A stretch of DNA of 40,543 nucleotides from a virus: the IMG/VR virus record IMGVR_UViG_3300032213_001517, positions 1 through 40,543 of that record; one strand, 5' to 3'. Position numbers and translations under genes: made by a program. How positions within the stretch are numbered: the stretch's first letter is position 1; the number at the start of each line of letters is the position of its first letter. Under the pieces are notes generated by a model. The model saw nothing but the letters and a program-made list of their open reading frames with translations. It was not told where the DNA came from and did not search any database. Shown piece by piece: positions 24,533 to 32,226 of this stretch.

Positions 24533-26152
24533 TTAAACCTTCCACCGCGGGCGCTTGCCTTCCGGCATTGGTGGCGCCGTTGGTGGCAAGTCTTCATCGG
24601 GTCCGAGGATTGCCGGGTCTGTCGGTAGGGCGCCGGCTGCTCCCGATTCCTGCTGGTATTCCTGCTGGTTGGCTAGTTCGGTTTCCCAATCAAGGCCCAG
24701 TTCGTGGGCAATGGTGGGCACCGACTTTACTCCCATCGTGGCGTAAATCTGGTTGGCGCTTGCTTCGGCGTTCTTGTCGCGGGTTTCAAGGCTTGGCGGT
24801 GTTGCCGATAGGTCGATCAGTTCGCAGATGTTGCCCGGAAGGCGCCCCGCCATGGCCGCATTTTTAATGGCCGCGTGAACGACTCGTAGGAAGGGCCGCT
24901 TGTAAAAGCTTTGCAGTCTCAAGCAGTTGCGCAGGAACGGGCTCTCCGCGGTAAGGCTGCTGGAATAGTTGTTATTGCTTGCGTCTGCGCTGACGAGCCA
25001 TTCCGGCGCGTTGTGACGGTTGCCGGCGCTTCTTAACAGGCTCTGGAATATCTCGAGGTGCGCGGTTGAATTCGCCGCCCCGGGTGGCGTTACGTAGTTC
25101 ATTCCCTTCGGGATGTCGAGGAAGCTTCCCGACTGTAACGTCTGGTAGTCGGTTTCCTTCTGGGTCACCGTTGAATATGTGCTATAGTCTGTCATGCCGG
25201 CGTTGAAGGTCTCCACCTGTCCCACCGTGTTATTGTCGTGTTGCCTGATTCCCGCAATGGCCGCTTGTACCGCGGCGCCTTCCCCAAGGTTCTGACGCAA
25301 TTTCGCAGCCACCATGAAGGCGTCGAGGGTCTCATAAGAGAAGTCCGATAGGCCGCGCTTGATGGCTCTCTTCACATTGCACTTGATGTGCACCACGTCT
25401 TCGCTGGGCACCTCTTCACCGATGCCGTCGCGGGCATCTTCCTTGCCACCCGGCGCCAGGTAGTGAACGTAATAAGCTCGCACATTAAATACGTCGTCCA
25501 AGTCTGTTTTGATCCCGTAGGCCCAGTCTGCCAGCTCGTGCCCCGGCGGTTGGAATATCTGCTCCGGTTCAATGGTGCGAATGTTAAGCCTGCCGTTCTC
25601 CTGAAAGAATAACCGGATGAAGGCTTCGCCGTCCTCGCGGGAGCGCTGGAAGATTTCTTGCTCCATTTCGGACCACGCGTTCCGCTCGCAGAATTCGTCG
25701 ATGATGCGCTGCACTCGATCCATGGTGCTCTGGTCGATATCGACACCCTTCCGCGGCTGGGCCTTGTACGTGTAGCCGGTGCCGATGACATAAGACGTGA
25801 GGCCGTTCAGCAGGCCTTGCGCGTTGGGGTTCATGGTGGTAAGCATCCGGGCTTGGGCCCGAATTAGGCTGAGCTGTTGCTCGCTGTACCAGAAGGGGAA
25901 GTTACTACCGTACCGCCTGTCAGTTGGTTGGCTAATAGGGTAGGCTAGCGTTCCACCGTCGCGATATCGAGCCAAGATGTCCGAGTATGCGGTGAGCCAA
26001 TAATCGGAGCCAGCGTAAGACTCTTGCAGCGTCTTGGCGCGCTTAAGCCGGGAGATCTTTAATTCTTCCTCGAGGTTCTCGCGTACCTGGCGGGGGCTTG
26101 GCGCCGCGGGTTGTGATTGCTTGCCGGTGATGCGTTCCCAAAATGTGCTCAT
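24533..26152 (-). CDS. Portal protein, lambda-type, 539 aa
   Basis: The protein starts MSTFWERITGKQSQPAAPSP and contains AQARMLTTMNPNAQGLLNGL, IDEFCERNAWSEMEQEIFQR, SREDGEAFIRLFF, RTIEPEQIFQPPG, DVVHIKCNVKRAIKRGLSDF and RSAGNRHNAPEWLVSADASN. These segments follow the lambda-family portal layout, including the D/E-G-E-A-F/L strand and the R.G.S.F region. The length is usual. It overlaps TerL by ATGA and is followed after three bases by the MuF-containing gene, the standard order terL-portal-MuF. Confidence 0.85.
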   Translation of the reverse strand: MSTFWERITGKQSQPAAPSPRQVRENLEEELKISRLKRAKTLQESYAGSDYWLTAYSDILARYRDGGTLAYPISQPTDRRYGSNFPFWYSEQQLSLIRAQARMLTTMNPNAQGLLNGLTSYVIGTGYTYKAQPRKGVDIDQSTMDRVQRIIDEFCERNAWSEMEQEIFQRSREDGEAFIRLFFQENGRLNIRTIEPEQIFQPPGHELADWAYGIKTDLDDVFNVRAYYVHYLAPGGKEDARDGIGEEVPSEDVVHIKCNVKRAIKRGLSDFSYETLDAFMVAAKLRQNLGEGAAVQAAIAGIRQHDNNTVGQVETFNAGMTDYSTYSTVTQKETDYQTLQSGSFLDIPKGMNYVTPPGAANSTAHLEIFQSLLRSAGNRHNAPEWLVSADASNNNYSSSLTAESPFLRNCLRLQSFYKRPFLRVVHAAIKNAAMAGRLPGNICELIDLSATPPSLETRDKNAEASANQIYATMGVKSVPTIAHELGLDWETELANQQEYQQESGAAGALPTDPAILGPDEDLPPTAPPMPEGKRPRWKV

Positions 26153-27648
26153 GCTCGAAGCCTCCGCACCGGCGCCGCCGTCTGCCTGCCGTTGAATTGT
26201 TCAATCATAACACGCAAGGCCATTTCCAAACTATCGGGCCCGTCGTCGTGGTCGGCTGTCGGGAAGTCTCGCAATTGGTCCACCAGTAGCTTCGTGCCGG
26301 GGCTTGCTGACTTGAACCTTATGGTGCCTTGCCCGAGGTAGGGGCCAAGGCGCCGGATGCGAACAAGCTTGTTTACGCTGTTGTGAAGGGGCACCACCGG
26401 TATGGGCATGCCCGCGGCTCGGGCCCGTTCCGATAGTTGCACCGCTAAGAGCTCTTGGAACTGATTCGCTTCCACCACTACCGCGGTGGCGCAGAAGTTC
26501 CGTTGGTGTTCAAGGGTTGCGTCGATGATTGCTTCGGAAGTCCGGCGCGCCAAGTCTGCTTCCACGTATAGGGTTCCGTCCCGATCTCGCCCAAGCATCA
26601 CGATTGCCGAATAGTCGCCCTGCCTGCCGTCCCTTCCCTTGGACGGGTCCACCGCTATGGTGCGTGCCGTGATGGTGTTGGGCCAATCGTCAAACCAGAT
26701 CCCCTTCCCAAAATACTCCTCGGGCCATTCGGTACCGCCGCCGCTCCGCGGTTGCTGCTGATAAAGGGCGCTCCACTGGTAGTCGCCGATAGAAGCTTTC
26801 ATGCGTTCAAGGTCCGGAAGGTCAAACCGCTCCGGCCAAAGAGCCTGCCCATGGGTCCGCTTGTCATAGGCCGCGGGTTCCGCTGGCGCAATAGCCGGGA
26901 GGTTGATTAGGTCCCACTGATCCGCCCCGGCTTCGGCTTGGGCGAGCGCCAGTAGCTTGCCGGCCAGGTCCTCGGTGTGCCACCGGGTCATCACTACCAG
27001 GATTCGGGCATCGGCTTCCTGCCGCGTCGATAGCGTGCTCGTGTACCAGTCCCACGTACTCTGTCGATAAGAAGCGCTGTCGGCTTCCTCGCGGTTCTTC
27101 ACCGGGTCATCGACAATAAGCCAGCTCCCACCCATGCCGGTGATACCGCCACCGACGCCGGCGCTTCGGTATACGCCCCGCCTGCCCACAATCTCGAACA
27201 GGTCAGAATTCCGGAGCCAGCTGCCTGATACGGTTCGGTTGCCGCCGTCGTTAAGGCGCGTCTCCGGAAACAGGCGTTGGTAAGCCGGCGTATCCATCAC
27301 GCGCTGAACGTCTCGGTTGTTCCGGCTCGCCAAGTCCGCGCTGTAGCTTGCCGCAATAATGGAGGCGTCTGGATTGATCCCGAGAAGGAAGGCGGGAAGG
27401 CGCCGGCTGATCAACTCAGACTTTCCGTGCCGCGGTGGCAAGCTCACGATAAGGCGCCGGGCCTGCCCGGTGATCATGTCGGCGATGCGCTCTCCGATCA
27501 GTCGGTGATACCATGCCGGCTGGTATTCGGGCATCGTGTACCGCGCAAATTCAACCAGGCTCCGCCGGGCCTGCCTCCGGCGTAGAAGCTCCGCCGCCGC
27601 TGCCGGTGGCGCCACTGGCGCGGGCTGCGATGCGTGCGAGCTGCTCAT
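26149..27648 (-). CDS. terL: Terminase large subunit, 499 aa
   Basis: The ATP-binding motif SLPPRHGKSE (residues 69-78) is a typical variant Walker A of large terminases. The Walker B strand is SWLIVDDP (residues 175-182). The nuclease domain begins near AVDPSKGRDG, continues VVVEANQFQELL, and ends DHDDGPDSLEMAL, which gives the acidic metal-binding residues. The start at 27648 has GGAGG upstream and overlaps the small-subunit gene by 98 bases. The enzyme cuts concatemeric DNA and drives packaging. The contig's likely circular permutation would fit headful packaging, but this is not proved. Confidence 0.9.
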   Translation of the reverse strand: MSSSHASQPAPVAPPAAAAELLRRRQARRSLVEFARYTMPEYQPAWYHRLIGERIADMITGQARRLIVSLPPRHGKSELISRRLPAFLLGINPDASIIAASYSADLASRNNRDVQRVMDTPAYQRLFPETRLNDGGNRTVSGSWLRNSDLFEIVGRRGVYRSAGVGGGITGMGGSWLIVDDPVKNREEADSASYRQSTWDWYTSTLSTRQEADARILVVMTRWHTEDLAGKLLALAQAEAGADQWDLINLPAIAPAEPAAYDKRTHGQALWPERFDLPDLERMKASIGDYQWSALYQQQPRSGGGTEWPEEYFGKGIWFDDWPNTITARTIAVDPSKGRDGRQGDYSAIVMLGRDRDGTLYVEADLARRTSEAIIDATLEHQRNFCATAVVVEANQFQELLAVQLSERARAAGMPIPVVPLHNSVNKLVRIRRLGPYLGQGTIRFKSASPGTKLLVDQLRDFPTADHDDGPDSLEMALRVMIEQFNGRQTAAPVRRLRA

Positions 27649-28003
27649 CGGTTAGTTCCTCCGCGGGTTGGGCCAAGGTCACCCGGGTTTCTTGCTGTAT
27701 TTCCTGCCGATCCACGTAGCCGCGCTTCCTGCCGATGGTGCGCAAGGCGAATTGAATGGCCCACGGCTGCTCCGTGACCACGGCTTTATTGAATGCGCTC
27801 TCGGCGTTGTCAACGATTGACTCGCGGAAGTCTGTGCACAATTGCATAAGCCGCGGGTGGCGCTCAATAAAGAACCAAAGGCCTGATCTTGTCGCACCCA
27901 ATCGCCTTGCCGCCGCGGCAACGTTGCCGGTACACGCCGTGAGCGCTACAAATACTTCGTTCTGTTTTAGCCTAGGTCCGCCCACGACAAATTCCTTATT
28001 CAC
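27551..28003 (-). CDS. terS: Terminase small subunit-like DNA-binding protein, 150 aa
   Basis: The start is the GTG at 28003, overlapping the ABC-GNAT stop as GTGA. Residues 21-45 form a helix-turn-helix of small-terminase type (LTACTGNVAAAARRLGATRS). A helical oligomerisation-type middle follows (FRESIVDNAESAFNKAVVTE), then a Q/E-rich segment and a Gly/Ala/Pro tail that overlaps TerL. The gene order directly before TerL supports the call. It would bind the packaging start site. Confidence 0.75.
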   Translation of the reverse strand: MNKEFVVGGPRLKQNEVFVALTACTGNVAAAARRLGATRSGLWFFIERHPRLMQLCTDFRESIVDNAESAFNKAVVTEQPWAIQFALRTIGRKRGYVDRQEIQQETRVTLAQPAEELTDEQLARIAARASGATGSGGGASTPEAGPAEPG

Positions 28004-29139
28004 AACAACCCAAACAGCCTAGCCTCTTTAATCCTCGGCTCTCCCACATAGGTAAAGCTTGCCGTATACCTGCTAGTTGCCATAGATTTTGCATTGTGCG
28101 CAGTTGTCACAATTGAAGCTCGTTTACGGTTGCATGGTAGCTTCATTTGCTGCTCTTGTCGCCACAATGGGGAGCGCCGCCGGTATTCTACCATGGCCGG
28201 GTTGCCTGTCACGCTTCGGAAGCGCTTGCCAGTTGCAACAAACAGACTTGCGACGTATTCGCTCAACCTATTGCCAATGCCAACCCCTTGGTAATCCGGC
28301 GCGCATACGGTGCGATGCTCTCGCCACCAACTGCCTGACTTGTGCGGGAATGAAAGCACCGCGGTAAACGCCACCGGCCTTCCATCAAGACTTGCCGCAA
28401 AACAAAGCGCCGCCTTGTTTAACTTGGTGTCTAGATAATGATGGTGCCTGAATATGTCCCACGTTTTATGATGACATCGCATGATTTCCAGTTCGATTGA
28501 TGGCCTTTGAAGAAGTGCCCTCCGGGTAAATTTACCGCTAGGCATTTCAAGTATCCAATCAGGCTGCAACCATGGCTCAACGTCATGGTGGCATGTTACC
28601 GCTACCACTTGCTTTTCGTGGTGCTTTCGTACCGCCTTGGCGATTGCAGCGCTTCCAATCTGCGCCACCGTTCTATCTACCACCGAAGTGAATTCATCCA
28701 TCACGACAAGCGCCGCGGTATCCGTCAAGGCTCTCGCCATGGTGGCGCGAAACTGTTCACCTGTTGACAAGCACCCGTAAGGCCTTAACCACGCCGGCGG
28801 TGTGCTAAATCCAACCGACGATAGAGCGCCGGTGATTGCCTTGATTGAAAGGCCTTGGTTGAATCCATCGACAATTGCCGCGCCTTCGGGCCAATCGTAG
28901 CCGGTGTTGGCGCAAACGTGTTTCGCCTGTTGGAAGGCCTCGCGGGCCACTGTCGATTTGCCGCTGCCCGAAGGGCCAACAATCAAGCCAATCTTCCACG
29001 GTTCGTCATCATACGGAAAGTCTATTTCCCACCGTGATTCGGCGCGCTCTGCCGGTGGGATGTCAAAGATTCCGTTAAGCTGCATGACTCTTGCAGATTG
29101 CCTTACGGTTGCTGTTTTTACGATATCAAGCTTCGGCAT
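28000..29139 (-). CDS. ABC-type ATPase fused to a GNAT acyltransferase, 379 aa
   Basis: The N-terminal two thirds are an ABC ATPase: Walker A GPSGSGKST (55-63), signature LSTGEQF (124-130), Walker B ALVVMDEFTSVVD (143-155), and a switch histidine in CHHDVEPW (183-190). There is no membrane segment, so it is not a classical transporter. From about residue 225 a GNAT fold follows, with the acetyl-CoA loop DYQGVGIGNRLSE (282-294) and TGNPAMVEYRR. The start at 29139 has GGAGGG upstream and overlaps the ParB-like gene. I know similar ATPase-GNAT fusions from phages, with unknown target. DNA or nucleotide modification is a guess. Confidence 0.75.
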   Translation of the reverse strand: MPKLDIVKTATVRQSARVMQLNGIFDIPPAERAESRWEIDFPYDDEPWKIGLIVGPSGSGKSTVAREAFQQAKHVCANTGYDWPEGAAIVDGFNQGLSIKAITGALSSVGFSTPPAWLRPYGCLSTGEQFRATMARALTDTAALVVMDEFTSVVDRTVAQIGSAAIAKAVRKHHEKQVVAVTCHHDVEPWLQPDWILEMPSGKFTRRALLQRPSIELEIMRCHHKTWDIFRHHHYLDTKLNKAALCFAASLDGRPVAFTAVLSFPHKSGSWWREHRTVCAPDYQGVGIGNRLSEYVASLFVATGKRFRSVTGNPAMVEYRRRSPLWRQEQQMKLPCNRKRASIVTTAHNAKSMATSRYTASFTYVGEPRIKEARLFGLL

Positions 29140-29672
29140 TTATAGCCCTCCGCGGTGAGGCGCTCCAATAGTTCCGCCTGTTGTTCTTCCTTCTGTAACG
29201 TTATCAGGATTTCAAATTGCTCCGGGTTGTCCACCTGCTCCGGTTCATCGTCACCGGTGCCAGGTATCACACCCGCGGCTTCCGCCAGTTCCGCTAGCAT
29301 CGTCGCCAAGGCCTGATTCCCCGTCTGTACATCCCTCAGCAGGCTGTCCAACTTTGCCGCGTCGCTGTCCGCCATGGCGCCAATCGGGTCATACGTCGCC
29401 AAAATCTTGTCGGCTTCGGATTCCGTCACATCCAGCACTAACACCGGTATTATACCGGCGCCGGCGGTTTCGCTCCTCAAGTGCCCGTCGATCAACATCA
29501 GGCCTTCCGGCGTCTCCCGGGCCAATACCGCACCGGCAAACCCTACCTCGGCCAACAATCCTTGGAGCGCTTCGGCTTGGGCCTTGCCGTGAGTCCGCCA
29601 GTTTCGCGGATTCGGTATTAGGTCACAAGCCGGCACCCGTCGAAGTTCCTTAATCCTGTCCCGAATCTTCAT
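29118..29672 (-). CDS. ParB/Srx-fold protein, 184 aa
   Basis: The ATG at 29672 has GGGGGAG upstream and is preferred to an earlier start at 29750. Residues 14-60 form a ParB N-terminal-type domain (CDLIPNPRNWRTHGKAQ, then LARETPEGLMLIDGHLRSET), with the characteristic IDGHLR motif. The rest is helical with an acidic stretch (GDDEPEQVDNPEQFEI). No ParB HTH or ParA partner is present, so plasmid partitioning is unlikely. It is paired with the ABC-GNAT gene by overlap. ParB/Srx-fold domains act as CTP-dependent clamps, nucleases or in DNA modification systems; which applies here is open. Confidence 0.7.
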   Translation of the reverse strand: MKIRDRIKELRRVPACDLIPNPRNWRTHGKAQAEALQGLLAEVGFAGAVLARETPEGLMLIDGHLRSETAGAGIIPVLVLDVTESEADKILATYDPIGAMADSDAAKLDSLLRDVQTGNQALATMLAELAEAAGVIPGTGDDEPEQVDNPEQFEILITLQKEEQQAELLERLTAEGYKCRSLIS

Positions 29673-29985
29673 ATTCGATCTCCCCCGAAAGCCGGTAGTC
29701 CAGTCCCCTGCCCGCGGTGTGCCGATGGTGCAGGATGGTATCGTGTTCACTGAACGGGTTCATTCCTTGCGCCACCCGTTGGGCCATCTTATCAATTTTC
29801 TCGGCACTGCCCGGTGCCGTGTCTGTCTGTTTTGTATCCTCGAGCCTGTCACCGAAAAACTCCGGAAGGACCATTCGGCAAAACGTTTCCCATGCCTCGA
29901 CTTCCATCGAGATTGCGCCGCTGGCTTCCTCGATGCGCTCCACCAGCACCCTGATTAGTATCGTCTGATTATGGTTGGGTTGCAT
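29650..29985 (-). CDS. Hypothetical protein, 111 aa
   Basis: The start is taken at the ATG at 29985 (MQPNHNQTILIRVLVERIEE), with AGGGG upstream and a 17-base overlap with RusA. An extension to 30096 would lie wholly inside RusA. The product is soluble and has a helical centre (EAWETFCRMVLPEFFGDR) and a SEHDTILHHRHTAGRG segment with several histidines. No domain was recognised. It sits between RusA and the ParB-like gene. Confidence 0.6.
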   Translation of the reverse strand: MQPNHNQTILIRVLVERIEEASGAISMEVEAWETFCRMVLPEFFGDRLEDTKQTDTAPGSAEKIDKMAQRVAQGMNPFSEHDTILHHRHTAGRGLDYRLSGEIEYEDSGQD

Positions 29986-30400
29986 CCGCGGGCCCCTTAA
30001 TGCCATGGATGCGCACCCGTAGGAAGGCCTTGTCCTTGGCCTTGGGCGGGTCGCTGTAGGTGATGGTAATACGTCGAACAATGTCGTGGTTATCATCGGG
30101 AATCAGTCCAACCTGAACGATAAAATCTAGTACCGGCTTCAATGCGTTGTCAATGTCGCGCCCCTTGCGCCACCCCTTCCCGCCAATCATCCACAAACGG
30201 ATTGCCACCGGGCCCGGGAAGGCTCCCGGCCTGCCGATCATTAGATGAGAGATGCGAAGCCAGGTGAGGTAGTTACGGCTTCGGAACACCTTGCCGCGGG
30301 AACCACGTTGCCAAATGTGGTTAATGGAGGGCGGGGGCTCAAGGTTGAATACAACCTTGTCCAATGGTGTTTGATCTGGCCCGGGTGCGGGCTGGGTCAT
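29969..30400 (-). CDS. rusA: RusA-family Holliday junction resolvase, 143 aa
   Basis: The ATG at 30400 overlaps the upstream stop as ATGA. The protein has the RusA hallmarks: a PPPSINHIW start of the core, RSRNYLTWLRISH, and the catalytic segment GRDIDNALKPVLDFI with VQVGLIPDDNHDI, giving the three conserved aspartates (RDIDN and DDN). It would resolve four-way junctions during phage recombination or before packaging. Its length is normal for the family. Confidence 0.85.
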   Translation of the reverse strand: MTQPAPGPDQTPLDKVVFNLEPPPSINHIWQRGSRGKVFRSRNYLTWLRISHLMIGRPGAFPGPVAIRLWMIGGKGWRKGRDIDNALKPVLDFIVQVGLIPDDNHDIVRRITITYSDPPKAKDKAFLRVRIHGIKGPADATQP

Positions 30401-30696
30401 TCTCGCATATCCTGATGCTCCCTGCAAACCCACCGAAGTAACTTCCGCGCCGCTAGTAGATCCGCCACGGCTTCATCGGCGCCTTCCCATGATCGGCTTA
30501 GAATTTCCATGACTTGGTGTTGCACCCTGTCTACCGCAAACCGGTACCGCAGATTGGCAAGGTCTTGGAGTAGCTGCTTCCCGTCGGCGTTGGTAAGGCG
30601 CTTCCCGCTTTCAAGCACTGCGTCTAACCGCGCAATGTCTGCGCAGGTAGTCACCGTGCCGGTGCTCGCGTCAATCAGCTCGGGAAGGTCAATCAT
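30397..30696 (-). CDS. Hypothetical helical protein, 99 aa
   Basis: It starts at an ATG at 30696, 11 bases after the 54-aa gene, with a GGGG-type ribosome binding site. It is almost all helix, with a Leu/Ala/Arg pattern (QLLQDLANLRYRFAVDRVQH) and no transmembrane part. It overlaps RusA by four bases and may be a small accessory protein for replication or recombination. The family is unknown. Confidence 0.55.
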   Translation of the reverse strand: MIDLPELIDASTGTVTTCADIARLDAVLESGKRLTNADGKQLLQDLANLRYRFAVDRVQHQVMEILSRSWEGADEAVADLLAARKLLRWVCREHQDMRE

Positions 30697-30706
30697 GGTG
30701 CCGCCC

Positions 30707-30871
30707 CTATTCGTCGATTAGGTCCGGGCTCAATTGCGCCTGAAGGCGCTTTACTTCTTGCTTCAACCGTTCCACTTCCGCCACCGCTTCCGCCCACTGG
30801 TGGGCCAGGGCTTCAAGCGCCGCGGCCATCACTTCCGGTGCCAATTGTCGCTCTATGAAGTCCTTCCTCAT
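30707..30871 (-). CDS. Small coiled-coil protein, 54 aa
   Basis: This short ORF starts at the ATG at 30871, three bases after the sigma-factor stop. It encodes MRKDFIERQLAPEVMAAALE followed by a run of heptad-like residues (EAVAEVERLKQEVKRLQAQL), a good candidate for a short coiled coil. It fills the gap between the sigma and 99-aa genes and shares their orientation. Function unknown; it may bind the sigma factor or another partner. Confidence 0.55.
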   Translation of the reverse strand: MRKDFIERQLAPEVMAAALEALAHQWAEAVAEVERLKQEVKRLQAQLSPDLIDE

Positions 30872-30874
30872 TCC

Positions 30875-31621
30875 TTATTCCTCCCCTTCATCGTACCCCA
30901 TGGATGACATCACGCTAGCAAGTTTCCGCTTGCTCTGTTTCCAGATCTGGTCCACCCGCTGCCGGGTGATACCGATTCGGCGCCCAATGGCTCGCTCTGG
31001 TTCGTCGTCCATCCGGCTCATGACGACTTCCTGTGCCCGGGCTGGAAGGCTCCGCAGTCCCTGCCGCACATCGTCCACCAGGTGAGCTTCCGGCCTTGCT
31101 GGGTCCGGCTGCCGGTGGTCTTCGATGTCGATGGTGTAGGATTCACCATCGGTGCCGCGGGTGTGCAGGGATTGCGCCGCCAGTGATTTCCGGATGCGCT
31201 CCATGCGCACATATTCAACCGCTATCGACCAGCACACCCGGTAGCACCACGTCGAAAATGCGCCCTTGTTTGCATCAAAACTGTGCAGGTTCCGCAGCAC
31301 ATTCAACGCGCATTCCTGTTGCCAGTCCTCAACGTCAATGCCCGTCGGCACCCATCGGCGCGCTGCCTTATAAACCAGCGGTAGGTTATTGTCGTAGAAT
31401 TCCCGCACCTCCCGCGATGCTGGCGGTAGGATCTTTGACTTCCGATACGCCTCAACCGCCACGACGTTGGCCGCTGCTGCCGTTGGCGTCCAATACCGAT
31501 GCCGGCGGTTCCTTATCATGCCGGTAGGCGGCGATATGATCCCGCGGTTCATAAGGTGGGTCACATTAGAAACGTGCATTCCGCACATCACCGCCAGGTC
31601 TTTTGCCATAATCCGTTCCAC
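30875..31621 (-). CDS. Sigma-70-type factor with extra N-terminal HTH, 248 aa
   Basis: The GTG at 31621 has GGGAGG upstream; an ATG 12 bases later is an alternative. Residues about 73-145 match sigma region 2 (NNLPLVYKAARRWVPTGIDV, FSTWCYRVCWSIAVEYVRME). Residues about 185-235 match region 4 (LPARAQEVVMSRM, then ERAIGRRIGITRQRVDQIWK, its HTH). The first 50 residues are an added DNA-binding domain (AKDLAVMCGMHVSNVTHLMN, RGIISPP, RRHRYW) resembling the HTH of the plus-strand regulator at 37832. It likely directs host RNA polymerase to phage promoters. Confidence 0.8.
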   Translation of the reverse strand: MERIMAKDLAVMCGMHVSNVTHLMNRGIISPPTGMIRNRRHRYWTPTAAAANVVAVEAYRKSKILPPASREVREFYDNNLPLVYKAARRWVPTGIDVEDWQQECALNVLRNLHSFDANKGAFSTWCYRVCWSIAVEYVRMERIRKSLAAQSLHTRGTDGESYTIDIEDHRQPDPARPEAHLVDDVRQGLRSLPARAQEVVMSRMDDEPERAIGRRIGITRQRVDQIWKQSKRKLASVMSSMGYDEGEE

Positions 31622-31624
31622 GGC

Positions 31625-32098
31625 TTAACCTCCCACCGCTTCAATTTTCCACAACAAATCCCGCACCCACTCGGGGTGATATTCCTCGCCGCAGATTTCC
31701 GCCTTGGTGTTTTTGCGCAGCACCGAGGCTATTTCGTTTAATATATCTTGATACTTCATAATCGCAAGTTTTGCGTCTGCAAATTCTGTAATCACAGGGC
31801 TTGTTATTACGCGCGTTTTATTAGTTTCTAAAGCATTCTTGACACTGCATTCAATACGATTCCAATGTTCAGACATGTCTGGATAATGAAATTTCAAATA
31901 ACCTATAGGTAAATAAACGTGATCAAATTCACGAATAAAATCAACATGAGAAAGACAAGCTAATTGAAAAACTTCTTCTTCTTCACCTGCAAAAGCCGCA
32001 GGAACATAAATTACATTTTCATCGTCAAGCAATGTGCTTCGCATCCATTCGGGGATTTCCTTGCGCTTATCCCCTCCATGAACTATAATATGCAACAT
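31625..32098 (-). CDS. AT-rich hypothetical protein, 157 aa
   Basis: The ATG at 32098 overlaps the stop of the 42-aa membrane protein (TAATG). The product begins MLHIIVHGGDKRKEIPEWMR and is an alpha/beta-type protein with VIYVPAAFAGEEEEVFQLA and a basic/acidic helical end. The middle of the gene is clearly AT-rich, with AAA, AAT and TTT codons rare in neighbouring genes. This suggests recent gain from a lower-GC source. I do not recognise the family. It may be a nucleotide-handling or accessory (moron-type) protein. Confidence 0.6.
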   Translation of the reverse strand: MLHIIVHGGDKRKEIPEWMRSTLLDDENVIYVPAAFAGEEEEVFQLACLSHVDFIREFDHVYLPIGYLKFHYPDMSEHWNRIECSVKNALETNKTRVITSPVITEFADAKLAIMKYQDILNEIASVLRKNTKAEICGEEYHPEWVRDLLWKIEAVGG

Positions 32099-32226
32099 TA
32101 TTCAAACACTCCATAAATAGCCAACAAAAACAAACCGCCCAAGCCAAACACAAAACAAACCAATACGCAGAAAAACACCCACGCCAATAGCATGGCCATC
32201 GGTGTGGGCGGGCTTCGTTCCATCAT
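32098..32226 (-). CDS. Small membrane protein, 42 aa
   Basis: The start ATG at 32226 overlaps the stop of the primase-helicase gene, and its stop overlaps the next start (TAATG), so it is coupled on both sides. The peptide MMERSPPTPMAMLLAWVFFC continues into a long hydrophobic run (VLVCFVFGLGGLFLLAIYGV), giving one or two membrane passes. Very short membrane proteins of this kind in phages can inhibit host functions or act in superinfection exclusion. The function here is unknown. Confidence 0.6.
   Translation of the reverse strand: MMERSPPTPMAMLLAWVFFCVLVCFVFGLGGLFLLAIYGVFE

Noticed and set aside
29118-29672. ParB as evidence of a plasmid-like prophage
   Set aside because: There is no ParA and no ParB HTH, and the gene is coupled to an ATPase-GNAT gene, so a different role is more likely.
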